This document shows positions 52,331 to 61,059 of a stretch of 64,000 bases of DNA, piece by piece. Source of the stretch: Mesorhizobium sp. B2-1-8 (lineage in GTDB: Bacteria > Pseudomonadota > Alphaproteobacteria > Rhizobiales > Rhizobiaceae); contig NZ_CP083952.1 of the NCBI RefSeq assembly GCF_006442545.2, positions 5,123,501 through 5,187,500 on the forward strand, written 5' to 3'. The notes beneath the pieces were generated by a model that made no database searches, was not told the DNA's origin, and saw only the letters and a program-made list of their open reading frames with translations. How positions within the stretch are numbered: position 1 is the stretch's first letter; the number at the start of each line of letters is the position of its first letter. Position numbers and translations under genes: made by a program.

Positions 52331-53413
52331 ATGACATCGGATTCAGATATGGCGGAAACGGTCGGGCAGCTGCTGGAAACGCCGGACCTTGCCAGCGCGC
52401 TGGAAAGTGAACAGTTCAAGAAGTTTCTCGACCAAGTGCCGATTGCAATCGCCGTTTCGGATCTCGGTGGGCTGGAACGTGTGGTCTATGCCAATCCGGA
52501 GTTCGAGAAGCTCTCCGGCCTGAAGGCGGCCGCGCTCGCCCAGAAGCATTGGGCGGCACTTTCCGGTATTGGCCTCCACCAGCAGAAGGACCGCGCGCTG
52601 TCCGGTGCGGTGGTCGAAGAGACCGATTTCGTCGGTACGTTCCGGCTTGAGCGGGCCGAGGACAACCCAGCAATCGTCGACGTCTATTCCAACGTAATTG
52701 AGGATGACGGCGGCAAAGCCTGCTTCCGGCTGGTCGCACTGGTCGACGTCTCGGTCCATGGCGAGGCCGAAAGTGCGCGGACGATCGAAGAGCGCGTCCG
52801 CGAGAAGGACACGCTACTGCGGGAATTGCAGCACCGGGTGAAGAACAATCTGCAGATGATTACCGCCCTGATACGCCTCGAAACGCGCAATGCGACCGAG
52901 CCGGACCGCGAGCGCTTCGAAAGACTGGCCGGCCGCGTCGACGCCCTGGCTATTCTTTATAAGACGCTGTCGGGCGAGGAGCACAAGGAGGAAGTCGATC
53001 TCGGCGTCTATCTGAGCCAGATCGCGTCCGCCGTAATGGCGTCGCATGCTGTCGAGGGCATTCGCCTCGACATGAAGGTTGATACCTACCCGGTTTCGGT
53101 CAACGTTGCCATGCCTGCTGGCCTGGTGGTCAACGAACTGCTGACCAACGCGCTCAAACATGCATTTCGCGGGCGTGACAGCGGCACGATCACCCTGCAC
53201 AGCGTCGTTAACGACGATGGCTGCCGTGTCGTCGTCGCCGATGACGGCATCGGGTTGCCGGAAGGCGAGAGCTGGCCCAAGCAGGGCAAGCTCGGCGCGC
53301 TCATCGCCCAATCGCTGACAGAGAACGCCAAGGCTGAGTTCGACGTGACTTCCAGCGCTGACGCGGGCACCCGAGTCACCATTGTGTTCAAGCGCTCTGC
53401 CGCGGCAGCATAG
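52331..53413 (+). CDS. PAS-HisKA_2 sensor histidine kinase
   Basis: From the ATG at 52331 the kinase has 360 aa and no membrane segment; a GTG at 52298 would add 11 residues. A PAS domain (VPIAIAVSDLGGLERVVYAN, about 35-55, to about 140) precedes LLRELQHRVKNNLQMITALI (phospho-His in the LQHRVKN motif, HisKA_2), VVNELLTNALKHAFRGRDSG (N-box) and VVVADDGIGLPEG. HisKA_2/HWE kinases commonly act on PhyR or on single-domain regulators. The cytoplasmic PAS may bind a small ligand or sense redox; no cofactor motif is visible. Confidence 0.87.
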   Translation: MTSDSDMAETVGQLLETPDLASALESEQFKKFLDQVPIAIAVSDLGGLERVVYANPEFEKLSGLKAAALAQKHWAALSGIGLHQQKDRALSGAVVEETDFVGTFRLERAEDNPAIVDVYSNVIEDDGGKACFRLVALVDVSVHGEAESARTIEERVREKDTLLRELQHRVKNNLQMITALIRLETRNATEPDRERFERLAGRVDALAILYKTLSGEEHKEEVDLGVYLSQIASAVMASHAVEGIRLDMKVDTYPVSVNVAMPAGLVVNELLTNALKHAFRGRDSGTITLHSVVNDDGCRVVVADDGIGLPEGESWPKQGKLGALIAQSLTENAKAEFDVTSSADAGTRVTIVFKRSAAAA

Positions 53414-53460
53414 ATTGCAACCCAAATGGTTCGTCAGCTCCCACGTGGGAACTAGAACAC

Positions 53461-54297
53461 CTAGGATTTTTGCTCTGACGGAGAAATCCGTTCACGTACG
53501 GACCGCTCCGCCGAGTCAGCCGCGGATTGGACGACATCTCCAATTTGGTCGGCCACCGTGCCTGCTTGTGTGTCCTGCCGTCCAGCTTCCTGCTTGATCG
53601 TCTCGTAGGCCTCTGCGGCAACTTGCTTGGCCTGATCGAGGCCTTGCTCGAGCATGCCCTCCGAGGTGTCGCGAAGCTTCTCGCGATATCCGCCCAGTTG
53701 CTCATCCTCGATTGCGGTATGGGGCAACATGGCGCCTATCGCGGCGCCGATGGCGAGACCGACCGCCGCAACGGCCAGGGGCTGATCATTCAATAGCTCA
53801 TGCGCCGAGCGGCTGGCTTTCGCAGCCATGTCGCCAGCCGCCGATCCTGCATCAGCGGCGTTGCTCGTCAGTCCCTCCGCGATGCCCTTTGCCCCGCTCG
53901 ATATGGTGCTCCCAACGCTGCTTGCGGCTGACGAGACCGATCCAGCAGCGTCGGAGAGCGTGCTGCCCAAGCCGCCGCCCTCCGCCTCGTAGCGCCCACT
54001 GGGCGGTGTAGGCGTCGCATAACTGGCCGGGCGGTTGCTGCCGTTCGACGGACCACTGCCCAGCATCAGCCAAGCCAGGCCGGCGCCCACCATGGTCACG
54101 GGCAAAGGATTGTCCCGGACCTGGGTTCTCAGGTTGTTGAGCATGGCCGAACTCTCTCCTCCGGAGAAGATCCCGGTGAATTCATCCAGCAATTGTCCCG
54201 GTGTCATCTTGCCTCGAATGGATTCGGCGGTTTCCACCACCCTGGCGCGCGCGGCCTCCGCCTCGCGTTCAAGTTCGGCTGCGGATTTCTCGGTCAT
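53461..54297 (-). CDS. DUF3618 domain membrane-associated protein
   Basis: From the ATG at 54297, which overlaps the upstream stop as ATGA, the product has 278 aa. It opens MTEKSAAELEREAEAARARV VETAESIRGKMTPGQLLDE, the DUF3618 motif. It then has a short hydrophobic segment (VTMVGAGLAWLMLGSG), a long Ser/Ala/Gly-rich region (LSDAAGSVSSAASSVGSTIS), a Gly-zipper-like helix (AVAAVGLAIGAAIGAMLP) and an amphipathic C-terminus. It is the last gene of a four-gene operon and is probably membrane-bound. Confidence 0.82.
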   Translation of the reverse strand: MTEKSAAELEREAEAARARVVETAESIRGKMTPGQLLDEFTGIFSGGESSAMLNNLRTQVRDNPLPVTMVGAGLAWLMLGSGPSNGSNRPASYATPTPPSGRYEAEGGGLGSTLSDAAGSVSSAASSVGSTISSGAKGIAEGLTSNAADAGSAAGDMAAKASRSAHELLNDQPLAVAAVGLAIGAAIGAMLPHTAIEDEQLGGYREKLRDTSEGMLEQGLDQAKQVAAEAYETIKQEAGRQDTQAGTVADQIGDVVQSAADSAERSVRERISPSEQKS

Positions 54298-54686
54298 CTC
54301 ACTTGTTCCTTGATCACATTCGCGTCGCGCCTGAGCTGTTCCTGCGTCCGGTCGGGAGTAAGTTCGGAAGGCGCCATGCTTGCCGTCCCCGTGCGCAGCA
54401 GGATAACGCCAAGAATCGCTACCACCACGCCGACCAGCAGTGAGGACCACCCGGCGCCCAGCCCTGCCCGAGTCAATGCGATGACCAGTGCTTGCAGCAG
54501 CACGATCAGAGCCGCGAGCAGGCAGATTGCTCCGCCCAGCACCTCGGCGGCGCCAGCTCCCGTCTTGGTGAGCTTTTCTGAAAGCTCCGCCCGCAGAAGC
54601 CTGGCTTCGGTTTGCACCAGCGTGGTGACGTTTTGGGCCAAGTCGGTCACCAGGGTCGCGAGGCTGGGATTGTCCTGCGTGTTCAT
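54294..54686 (-). CDS. holin-superfamily-III-like membrane protein (DUF1469)
   Basis: The 130-aa protein starts MNTQDNPSLATLVTDLAQNV and continues TTLVQTEARLLRAELSEKLT, the DUF1469 amphipathic segment. Two membrane helices follow (AICLLAALIVLLQALVIALT and SSLLVGVVVAILGVILLRTG). Despite the holin name this is a common non-phage gene next to DUF3618 genes in rhizobia. It overlaps both neighbours by 4 nt (ATGA), showing translational coupling. Confidence 0.82.
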   Translation of the reverse strand: MNTQDNPSLATLVTDLAQNVTTLVQTEARLLRAELSEKLTKTGAGAAEVLGGAICLLAALIVLLQALVIALTRAGLGAGWSSLLVGVVVAILGVILLRTGTASMAPSELTPDRTQEQLRRDANVIKEQVR

Positions 54687-55294
54687 CTGTCTTGCTCCGC
54701 GTGCTGCGTGGCCAGATCGTCATCGGGGCGGCCATATCCTCGGGAGCCGTCTGTCGACCGATCAGCAGATCGAACGGTCTGCGAGTTGGCTTCTCCCGAG
54801 GCACTCCGAGATGCCTCGGGGCTTGTCGGTGGGGAGGCTTTGATGAACCGTCCAAGCGCCAATCCAGCCAATACGGAGCCAGCGAGCAGGACACCGGGGT
54901 TTTGCCGGCCGAAGGACTGCACATCCTCAAGCACCTGCCCCAACGGTTTTTGTTTCAACGAGGAGGAAAGCCGCTCCAGTCCGCCAGCGGCCTCCAAGGC
55001 AAATTTCGATGCTGTCCTTTCATCATGGTTGGCCAGGTGATCGCTGGCCGCGCGTAGCGCGCCGCCCAACGCCGCCAAGCTCGACTCGATGTCGCGCTGC
55101 GTTTCCTCTGCCTTGTCCGACATGACCTGCGTGGCTTCTTTTGCGTAGCCGCCAGTCTTGCGGGTCAGTTCGTCGCGCGCATCGTGAAGCAACTCGCTCG
55201 CGCGCTCTTTTTCCCGGCCAACCCTGTCGGAAACGTCACTTGTCGCCTTGTCGAAATCTGCGGGTTTACGGCCCTGGCCGTCATTGCGTTGCAT
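54683..55294 (-). CDS. hypothetical protein of DUF3618 operon
   Basis: A 203-aa, highly charged protein starting MQRNDGQGRKPADFDKATSD. Residues about 25-120 are coiled-coil-like (ERASELLHDARDELTRKTGG; VMSDKAEETQRDIESSLAAL). NPGVLLAGSVLAGLALGRFI (about 134-153) is one membrane helix, and the tail is disordered. It resembles membrane-tethered stress proteins encoded upstream of DUF1469/DUF3618 pairs. It overlaps the next gene by 4 nt and follows the 24-aa gene by 7 nt. Confidence 0.75.
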   Translation of the reverse strand: MQRNDGQGRKPADFDKATSDVSDRVGREKERASELLHDARDELTRKTGGYAKEATQVMSDKAEETQRDIESSLAALGGALRAASDHLANHDERTASKFALEAAGGLERLSSSLKQKPLGQVLEDVQSFGRQNPGVLLAGSVLAGLALGRFIKASPPTSPEASRSASGEANSQTVRSADRSTDGSRGYGRPDDDLATQHAEQDR

Positions 55295-55301
55295 GGATCA
55301 C

Positions 55302-55376
55302 CTAGTGAAAACCGAGGAAGGAGAGGACCGCGAGCACGACAACGACGAGGCCGATAAGATAGATGACACTGTTCAT
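55302..55376 (-). CDS. 24-aa membrane peptide, first gene of operon
   Basis: The ATG at 55376 with GGAGG about 8 nt upstream encodes a signal-like peptide in full: MNSVIYLIGLVVVVLAVLSF and then LGFH before the TAG. It is one perfect membrane helix. I recall near-identical tiny proteins in other rhizobia, so it is probably real. It may assist membrane insertion or sensing for the downstream operon, which begins 7 nt later. Confidence 0.65.
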   Translation of the reverse strand: MNSVIYLIGLVVVVLAVLSFLGFH

Positions 55377-55398
55377 TGCACGTTCCTCCGTGCTGCCC

Positions 55399-55423
55399 AA
55401 CTTCACGGAACCTGCGATGTTCC
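55399..55423 (-). promoter_or_regulatory. EcfG-type promoter of membrane-stress operon
   Basis: On the minus strand GGAAC (55419-55423), 16 nt, AGTT (55399-55402), 22 nt before the ATG at 55376. Confidence 0.6.
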
Positions 55424-56206
55424 GTTGACGAAGAGCTTTTTGCGATTCAAGGGCGATGCAGGGGAAGCTTGGTCCGGACACCGCAGGCAAGAGCGGCGTT
55501 GCCGCGGGGCCTCGGTCCAGTTCTCCAGCACAGCTGCCGATCGCCAAGTAGATGAATCCTCCCTCGACATCGTCGCCCGCAGCACGCCATCGCGGAAAGA
55601 CAGCGTGCGCTGGCTTCTCCAGCGAGCACTGGCCAACATACCGACCATCAACATCGATCCCTTGGGACGCATTATCACACGCCGCTCGAGTGACATACGT
55701 CGGCTACTCGTTCGACGTCCTGCCGCAGCTCATTCGCGATGTCTTCGCCAGGCTTCTTCAGCCGGAGGCGTCTTGACGGGAGGCCGCCACCCTCGAGTGC
55801 GAACGGGACAAAGCGGAAGCGGTGGCTTTCGCCGCCGCTTCCTGCCTGCGATTTTACCCATTCGGCTGCCTTCCTGTCGAACATCTGCCCAATTTGCGCA
55901 CCAGGGCTTGGCCGGGGCGGCGAGAGCATCGGCGCACTCCGTCGATGGCCTGCTGTAAGGCGGGAGCAAAGAGTGGGTTCGACGCCTCGACTCGAACCGG
56001 GAACTGCAATTTCTTGTCGGTGTGATACATGGCCGACTGTTTGTTTGCAGCTAGCCGAACCTCAGCCTGGACGCATTCCGCCCGGGCAGCCGTTTAATTC
56101 CGAAAGAACTGGCAGCGGATCGCCCCCCTGTCAGCAGAGCTCAATTGCCACGACGCGGGGCCGTGCCGGCCGGTCGAACGCGGTGGCGCTGACCGTCGGC
56201 CCGGGA
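55424..56206. other. no confident gene
   Basis: A minus-strand frame around 55675-55929 (MFDRKAAEWVKSQAGSGGE) and a plus-strand stretch (RWLLQRALANIPTINIDPLG) look slightly protein-like, but neither has a start with ribosome site or a known family. They may be relics. Confidence 0.4.
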
Positions 56207-57124
56207 TTAGGCAACCTTGGAAAACAGAGCGACGTCACATCTGGCCAAGCCGTAACGCCACCGGTGATCGGTCGCGGCAACCCGGCTTTGGTAGAACAGT
56301 GAAAGTTGGCTGCCTTCTATCATCACTGTCGAATGACCATTCTCTCCGGGCTGGCCTGGTTCGAGCACCGGGCCGATCGACACGTAAGGTCCGGCGACGT
56401 CATCGGCGATGGCGAAAAATACGCGCTGACGGTTCCCACGAAGGCCATTTGGGAGAAAGCAAGTGGCGTTCAGAAGCACGCGGCCATCTGGCAACTCGAC
56501 CAGCTGCGCACCCTCTATGCCCCATTCATAGTCGGGATCCTCTCTCGTATTGTGATGAGGAACATCAGCATGATCGAGTATCTTGCCTATCCGCTTCCAG
56601 GGACCGAACCACGAGTCGGACTGGCTGCGTGCGAGATAGATGTCGGGCTGCGGCACCCTGTTGAATTTTGGCATGGCAGAGTAAGCGAGATAGCGCTTGC
56701 CGCCGATGACCGCGGGGTGTGGATCGTAGATGCCATCCTCCTCCGTGTCGGGGATGGCGAGAATGGCCGGGGTGAGAACCACCCAATGGAAGCCGTCGTT
56801 GGAAACCGCATGCTCGCAACGGCCGCCGGATTTCATGAACTCGGTCTGGATGAACATGTGGAAGACGCCACTTTCGTGGATGACGCCCGGAGCCGCGACC
56901 CCCGTCCCGTTGATGGGAAGCTCGATCGCTTCGTGCTCGGTCCAAGGCCCATAAAGGTCGGGCGCCGTCGCGTGCAGGATTCTCCACGTCTCGGTCGTTA
57001 CCGTCCCGCTTGAACCGAAGACATGCCACAGCCTGCCATCGAAGACGGGGCATGGGTCCTTGAGGTCATCCACGCTCTGCGGATGAAACAGCGGAAACAC
57101 GTTGGTATCGAAGGTGATCTTCAT
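56207..57124 (-). CDS. GH43-like five-bladed beta-propeller glycosidase
   Basis: A 305-aa protein starting MKITFDTNVFPLFHPQSVDD. DDLKDPCPVFDGRLWHVFGS holds the first-blade Asp; GVIHESGVFHMFIQTEF, EEDGIYDPHPAVIGGKRYLA with the central Asp, and YEWGIEGAQLVELPDGRVLL with the Glu fill the expected places of the GH43/GH62 propeller. No signal peptide, so it may act inside the cell or be exported otherwise. It is divergent from the galactofuranose genes, and a galactofuranoside or arabinofuranoside substrate would fit; this is inference. Confidence 0.7.
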   Translation of the reverse strand: MKITFDTNVFPLFHPQSVDDLKDPCPVFDGRLWHVFGSSGTVTTETWRILHATAPDLYGPWTEHEAIELPINGTGVAAPGVIHESGVFHMFIQTEFMKSGGRCEHAVSNDGFHWVVLTPAILAIPDTEEDGIYDPHPAVIGGKRYLAYSAMPKFNRVPQPDIYLARSQSDSWFGPWKRIGKILDHADVPHHNTREDPDYEWGIEGAQLVELPDGRVLLNATCFLPNGLRGNRQRVFFAIADDVAGPYVSIGPVLEPGQPGENGHSTVMIEGSQLSLFYQSRVAATDHRWRYGLARCDVALFSKVA

Positions 57125-57471
57125 CTCAGTCTCGGAATTTGCCTTGCCCTAGATCCCCAGCGATGCAGGCGAATCAATTTGGATGTCCCGCATATTTTAT
57201 AGCCAGCGAGTTCAACACAAATACGGCAAGGGCGGTTCTCCACCAGCAAACCCTGATCGGGAGCCTTCCGATGGCCCGTCCCCTCCGGCTGCCATTCTTC
57301 CCCGCGCAGCCAGCGCCCATCCAAAGCAGCGACCGAGGCTGTTTGTTTCAACTTGGAACAACTCACCTGCACGAAAGTTAGGAGCTGAAACCGAAGTCTA
57401 ATTCTTCGTCATTCACGATTAACAAATGTTAGTCGCAACATAAACGACCGTCTATAAAAAGGAATATCTCA
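57125..57471. other. divergent promoter region
   Basis: No gene seen. It contains the GGAAC element at 57355 and an AT-rich stretch (57400-57470) before the glycosyltransferase start. Confidence 0.5.
57355..57379 (+). promoter_or_regulatory. EcfG-type promoter candidate of glf operon
   Basis: GGAAC (57355-57359), 16 nt, AGTT (57376-57379), 92 nt before the ATG at 57472. Confidence 0.5.
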
Positions 57472-58644
57472 ATGGAAGCAGCCTTGAGCAGGGCAACCGC
57501 CAGTAAACATGCTGGCAGGCAAAATCTTCTGGTTTGCTTCTCCCATTTAAGGTGGAATTTCGTTCATCAAAGACCGCAGCATATCCTCACTCTCGCGTCC
57601 ATGCAGCAGAGAGTGGTCTACTTTGAAGAACCCCTTTTCGAAGAACTGCCGCAGCCGGTGATGCGGAAAAGCGAGGCCTCGCCAAACATTCTGATTGTCA
57701 CACCAGTGCTCCCGCTCGGCACGTCCGCCGCGAAAGCAGATGCCGTGCAGCGGAGATTTGTTCAGCAGACAATCGCTTCTATGCCGCACAGCCGGCTTAT
57801 CGCTTGGTATTACACACCAATGGCTCTTCGCTTCACGGAATACCTTGTGCCGGACGTATGCGTCTATGACTGCATGGACGAACTCTCCGCGTTCAAGAAT
57901 GCACCACCCGAACTCGGCCAACTGGAAAAGGCACTTCTGCGCCGCGCCGATCGCGTTTTTACAGGCGGCCTAAGCCTGTTCGAGAACAAACGTCATCTGC
58001 ATCATGCGATCTATCCCTTCCCGAGCAGCATCGATGTGAGCCACTTTCACAAGGCAAGGAAGCCGGGCAAGGACCCAGCCGATCAGACCGGAATCCCTCA
58101 CCCGAGGGTAGGGTATTTCGGCGTAATCGACGAGCGGCTGGATGTCGATCTCGTGGCTCAAGCGGCGGAGACCATGCCGGACGTGCATTTCGTCATGCTC
58201 GGCCCGGTGGTCAAGATCGACCCCGCAGACCTGCCCCAGGCCGAGAATCTTCACTGGCTGGGCGGGAAAGGTTACCGCGATCTGCCCGACTACCTGCGCC
58301 ATTGGGATGCGGGCTGGATGCCGTTCGCACTCAATGAAGCGACCCGGTTCATCAGCCCTACCAAGACGCCGGAGTTCCTGGCGGCGGGCCTGCCGGTGAT
58401 CTCGACGGCGATCGTCGACGTGGTGCGCAGCTACGGCGCCGCTGGACTGGTGGAAATCGCCGACCCCGATGATCTGGAAATCAAGCTGCGCTCCGTTCTT
58501 TTACGGCCGCGTGAAATGCTTATGCAGCAAGTCGACGCCTACCTTGCGGACACCTCGTGGGAGCGAACATGGAACGCCATGGCAGCTCACATTGAGCGCG
58601 CCTATCAAGGCAAAAAGGTCGTCCCTCTTCGCAGGAGTGCTTAG
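57472..58644 (+). CDS. GT4-like glycosyltransferase
   Basis: The 390-aa enzyme starts with a short polar leader, then LLVCFSHLRWNFVHQRPQHI (about 19-38), the opening of a GT-B family that often accompanies UDP-galactopyranose mutase. The C-terminal half has PHPRVGYFGVIDERLDVDLV, LHWLGGKGYRDLPDYLRHWD and FISPTKTPEFLAAGLPVIST, with the E of the nucleotide-sugar site in SPTKTPEFLA. It is probably a galactofuranosyl- or related transferase, cytoplasmic. It ends 2 nt before glf, a clear operon. Confidence 0.85.
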   Translation: MEAALSRATASKHAGRQNLLVCFSHLRWNFVHQRPQHILTLASMQQRVVYFEEPLFEELPQPVMRKSEASPNILIVTPVLPLGTSAAKADAVQRRFVQQTIASMPHSRLIAWYYTPMALRFTEYLVPDVCVYDCMDELSAFKNAPPELGQLEKALLRRADRVFTGGLSLFENKRHLHHAIYPFPSSIDVSHFHKARKPGKDPADQTGIPHPRVGYFGVIDERLDVDLVAQAAETMPDVHFVMLGPVVKIDPADLPQAENLHWLGGKGYRDLPDYLRHWDAGWMPFALNEATRFISPTKTPEFLAAGLPVISTAIVDVVRSYGAAGLVEIADPDDLEIKLRSVLLRPREMLMQQVDAYLADTSWERTWNAMAAHIERAYQGKKVVPLRRSA

Positions 58645-58646
58645 CC

Positions 58647-59807
58647 ATGTTCGATTGGCTGGTCGTCGGGGCGGGTTTTGCCGGCAGCGTGCTTGCCGAA
58701 AGAATAGCCTCGCAGCGTCACGAGAGCGTTCTGCTGGTCGATCGCCGCGGCCATGTCGGCGGCAACGCCTACGATTGCTACAACGAAGCCGGCATCCTCA
58801 TCCACCGCTATGGTCCGCATATCTTTCACACGAACAGTCAGGCGATCGTGGGGTATCTGTCGCAGTTCACCGAATGGCGGTCATACGAGCACAGGGTGTT
58901 GGCGGCGGTGGACGGGAAGCTCGTTCCGATCCCGATCAATCTCGACACGATCAACCGCCTTTACGGTCTGGACCTGACCTCGGCACAGTTGGAGGATTTC
59001 TTTGCGTCCCGACGCGAGACTGTGGAGGATGTTCGCACGGCGGAGGACGTCGTCGTCAGTACCGTCGGACGGGAGCTCTACGAAAAATTCTTCCGTGGCT
59101 ACACAAGGAAGCAATGGGGCGTCGATCCCAGCCAACTGAGTAAATCTGTGACAGCACGAGTGCCGACCAGGACCAACCATGACGACCGCTATTTCAGCGA
59201 CAGCTTCCAGAAAATCCCGGCCGGCGGATACACAAGGATGTTCGAACGCATGCTCGATCACCCGAACATCAAGATCATGCTGCATGCCGATTTCCGCGAA
59301 ATTCGTGAGAAGATACCGTTCAGGCGCCTGATCTATACCGGACCAATCGATGAATATTTCGGGTGGCAGCTCGGGCATCTTCCCTATCGCTCGCTGCGTT
59401 TCGAGCACGTTACACTGGACTGCGAACAGTTTCAGCCGGTTGCCGTCGTCAATTATCCGCAGACGCAAGACTACACTCGCATCACGGAGTACAAACATCT
59501 CACCGGCCAGCAGAACTCGCGGACCAGCCTGACCTACGAATACCCCACGGATATCGGAGATCCGTACTACCCGGTGCCGCGGGCCGAAAACGAAGCGCTG
59601 TACAAGCGCTATGAAGCACTCTCCGCAACCTGTTCGGACGTGTGGTTTGTCGGACGCCTGGCAACATACCGCTACTACAACATGGATCAGGTGGTCGGAC
59701 AGGCTCTGGCTACTTTCGATCGCATCCAAAAAAGCGTCCCGGAATGGGCAAGCCCGGGAAAGACGTTGGCGGACTTGGCAATAAGTTCCCCTGCACATAA
59801 GGGCTAA
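58647..59807 (+). CDS. glf: UDP-galactopyranose mutase
   Basis: A complete 386-aa flavoenzyme converting UDP-Galp to UDP-Galf. The FAD Rossmann motif is FDWLVVGAGFAGSVLAERIA. HVGGNAYDCYNEAGILIHRY GPHIFHT is the family hallmark with the flavin-near His; FFRGYTRKQWGVDPSQLSKS and TNHDDRYFSDSFQKIPAGGY build the substrate pocket (RxPxRxNxDxRYF). GRLATYRYYNMDQVVGQALA closes the FAD site. With the adjacent glycosyltransferase it implies galactofuranose in a surface glycan. Confidence 0.96.
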   Translation: MFDWLVVGAGFAGSVLAERIASQRHESVLLVDRRGHVGGNAYDCYNEAGILIHRYGPHIFHTNSQAIVGYLSQFTEWRSYEHRVLAAVDGKLVPIPINLDTINRLYGLDLTSAQLEDFFASRRETVEDVRTAEDVVVSTVGRELYEKFFRGYTRKQWGVDPSQLSKSVTARVPTRTNHDDRYFSDSFQKIPAGGYTRMFERMLDHPNIKIMLHADFREIREKIPFRRLIYTGPIDEYFGWQLGHLPYRSLRFEHVTLDCEQFQPVAVVNYPQTQDYTRITEYKHLTGQQNSRTSLTYEYPTDIGDPYYPVPRAENEALYKRYEALSATCSDVWFVGRLATYRYYNMDQVVGQALATFDRIQKSVPEWASPGKTLADLAISSPAHKG

Positions 59808-59889
59808 AGGCGGCTGGGGAACCGCAAAGAACTCATCCAGCACCGCGGGGCGGGCAGGCGCCCTCCCCTTGGTGTTGCCGGCCACACCT

Positions 59890-61059
59890 TCAGCGCGTCA
59901 GATTCGGCGCGAACAGATATTGCTGACGGACCAGTTCGTCCGCGATTGGCTGGCACAGACGTCGCGTGCCATCCGCCTGGATGACCGAAAACAGCCCCAC
60001 CTCCGCATGTCGGGAATTATCCCACCCGGGGTAGGCGGTTATCGGGTACAGGCAAATACCCTCGATCGGCGCTTGGAGGCTCATCGCCGCACGCACCTCG
60101 TCGCAGACATAGTGGAGCCAGGCCGGCCCGCCGGATCCCTCCGACCCGGTCTCTGCGATGAACATCGGCTTGCCGTATCGATGAGCGGCCTCCATCAACA
60201 TTTCCGACAGAGCACGGTACTCGTGGTGCCCCATCGGAATAGTCGGCCCATTTATGTACCATTGATTGTGCGGGTAGAAATTCAGGCCAACGGCGTCGAC
60301 AACATCTTCGCTCCCGCCCAACTCAGGTTCGACGCGGCCCAGCAACATGTCGTAAGCCTCGAACTGTCCCAATCGGGCGTTTTCGGCCCGGCGCCTTTCG
60401 CCTCGGGTCCGGTCGCGTGGCGCGATATGGATGAGCGGCTCGGCCCAGACAAATCTGCATGCCGGGTCGACTTCCCGCATTGCACGAACACCCGCGATGG
60501 CGGCCTTGACGAGATGCCGCTTGAACCATCCCCGTTTGTTCGGCCCCACGCGCGGGAAATAGCTGACCTCAACAGCCCAGGCAAAGAAGGAGATCTCGTT
60601 GATTGGACACAACAGAGGCGATGTTCCGGTAATCGAGCGGTGCACCCTCACGGCCTCGGCCGCAAATGAGGCATAGGCATCGATGAAATGCTGCGACCCC
60701 TGATCGACGTGGTCTGGGGATCCGTAGTGGAAGATGTCCCAGATGACCTGGACACCTGCCGTTTGGGCTGCCTCGACCATAGGCGCCCAACTTGACCAGT
60801 CATAAGTTCCGGGAGCGGTTTCGATCAGGTGCCAGCGCAACCCGTCGCGGATGGTGCGAAGGCCGAGTTCGGCGCAGCCGCGGTAGTCGCCCAGGGCATG
60901 CAAATTATGCGAGGTCGCACGAATAAGGTCGAGGCGAACGCCGTCCTTGCGCCGATGCGAGGAGCATTCAAAGCCCGCCATGAAAAAACTGGCAAAGCGC
61001 CAAGCACCGGAAACCGAAGCATCCACCTCCTGGCCCTTCGTGCGTGCCGCCTCGTTCAT
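59890..61059 (-). CDS. GH1-like family glycosidase
   Basis: From the ATG at 61059 (AAGGAGA site) the product has 389 aa. The barrel shows FASFFMAGFECSSHRRKDGV (N-terminal strand), TAPGTYDWSSWAPMVEAAQT, LLCPINEISFFAWAVEVSYF with the acid/base Glu in NE, and KPMFIAETGSEGSGGPAWLH with the nucleophile Glu. No signal peptide, so intracellular action or trimming of glycan precursors is possible. It converges on glf, 82 nt apart. GH1/GH5-like clan A is secure; the substrate is not. Confidence 0.8.
   Translation of the reverse strand: MNEAARTKGQEVDASVSGAWRFASFFMAGFECSSHRRKDGVRLDLIRATSHNLHALGDYRGCAELGLRTIRDGLRWHLIETAPGTYDWSSWAPMVEAAQTAGVQVIWDIFHYGSPDHVDQGSQHFIDAYASFAAEAVRVHRSITGTSPLLCPINEISFFAWAVEVSYFPRVGPNKRGWFKRHLVKAAIAGVRAMREVDPACRFVWAEPLIHIAPRDRTRGERRRAENARLGQFEAYDMLLGRVEPELGGSEDVVDAVGLNFYPHNQWYINGPTIPMGHHEYRALSEMLMEAAHRYGKPMFIAETGSEGSGGPAWLHYVCDEVRAAMSLQAPIEGICLYPITAYPGWDNSRHAEVGLFSVIQADGTRRLCQPIADELVRQQYLFAPNLTR

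Noticed and set aside
53461..54930. 489-codon continuous minus-strand frame
   Set aside because: Its first 211 codons are antiphase to the DUF1469 gene and the end of the preceding gene; the ATG at 54297 with the ATGA overlap and DUF3618 start is clearly the true start.
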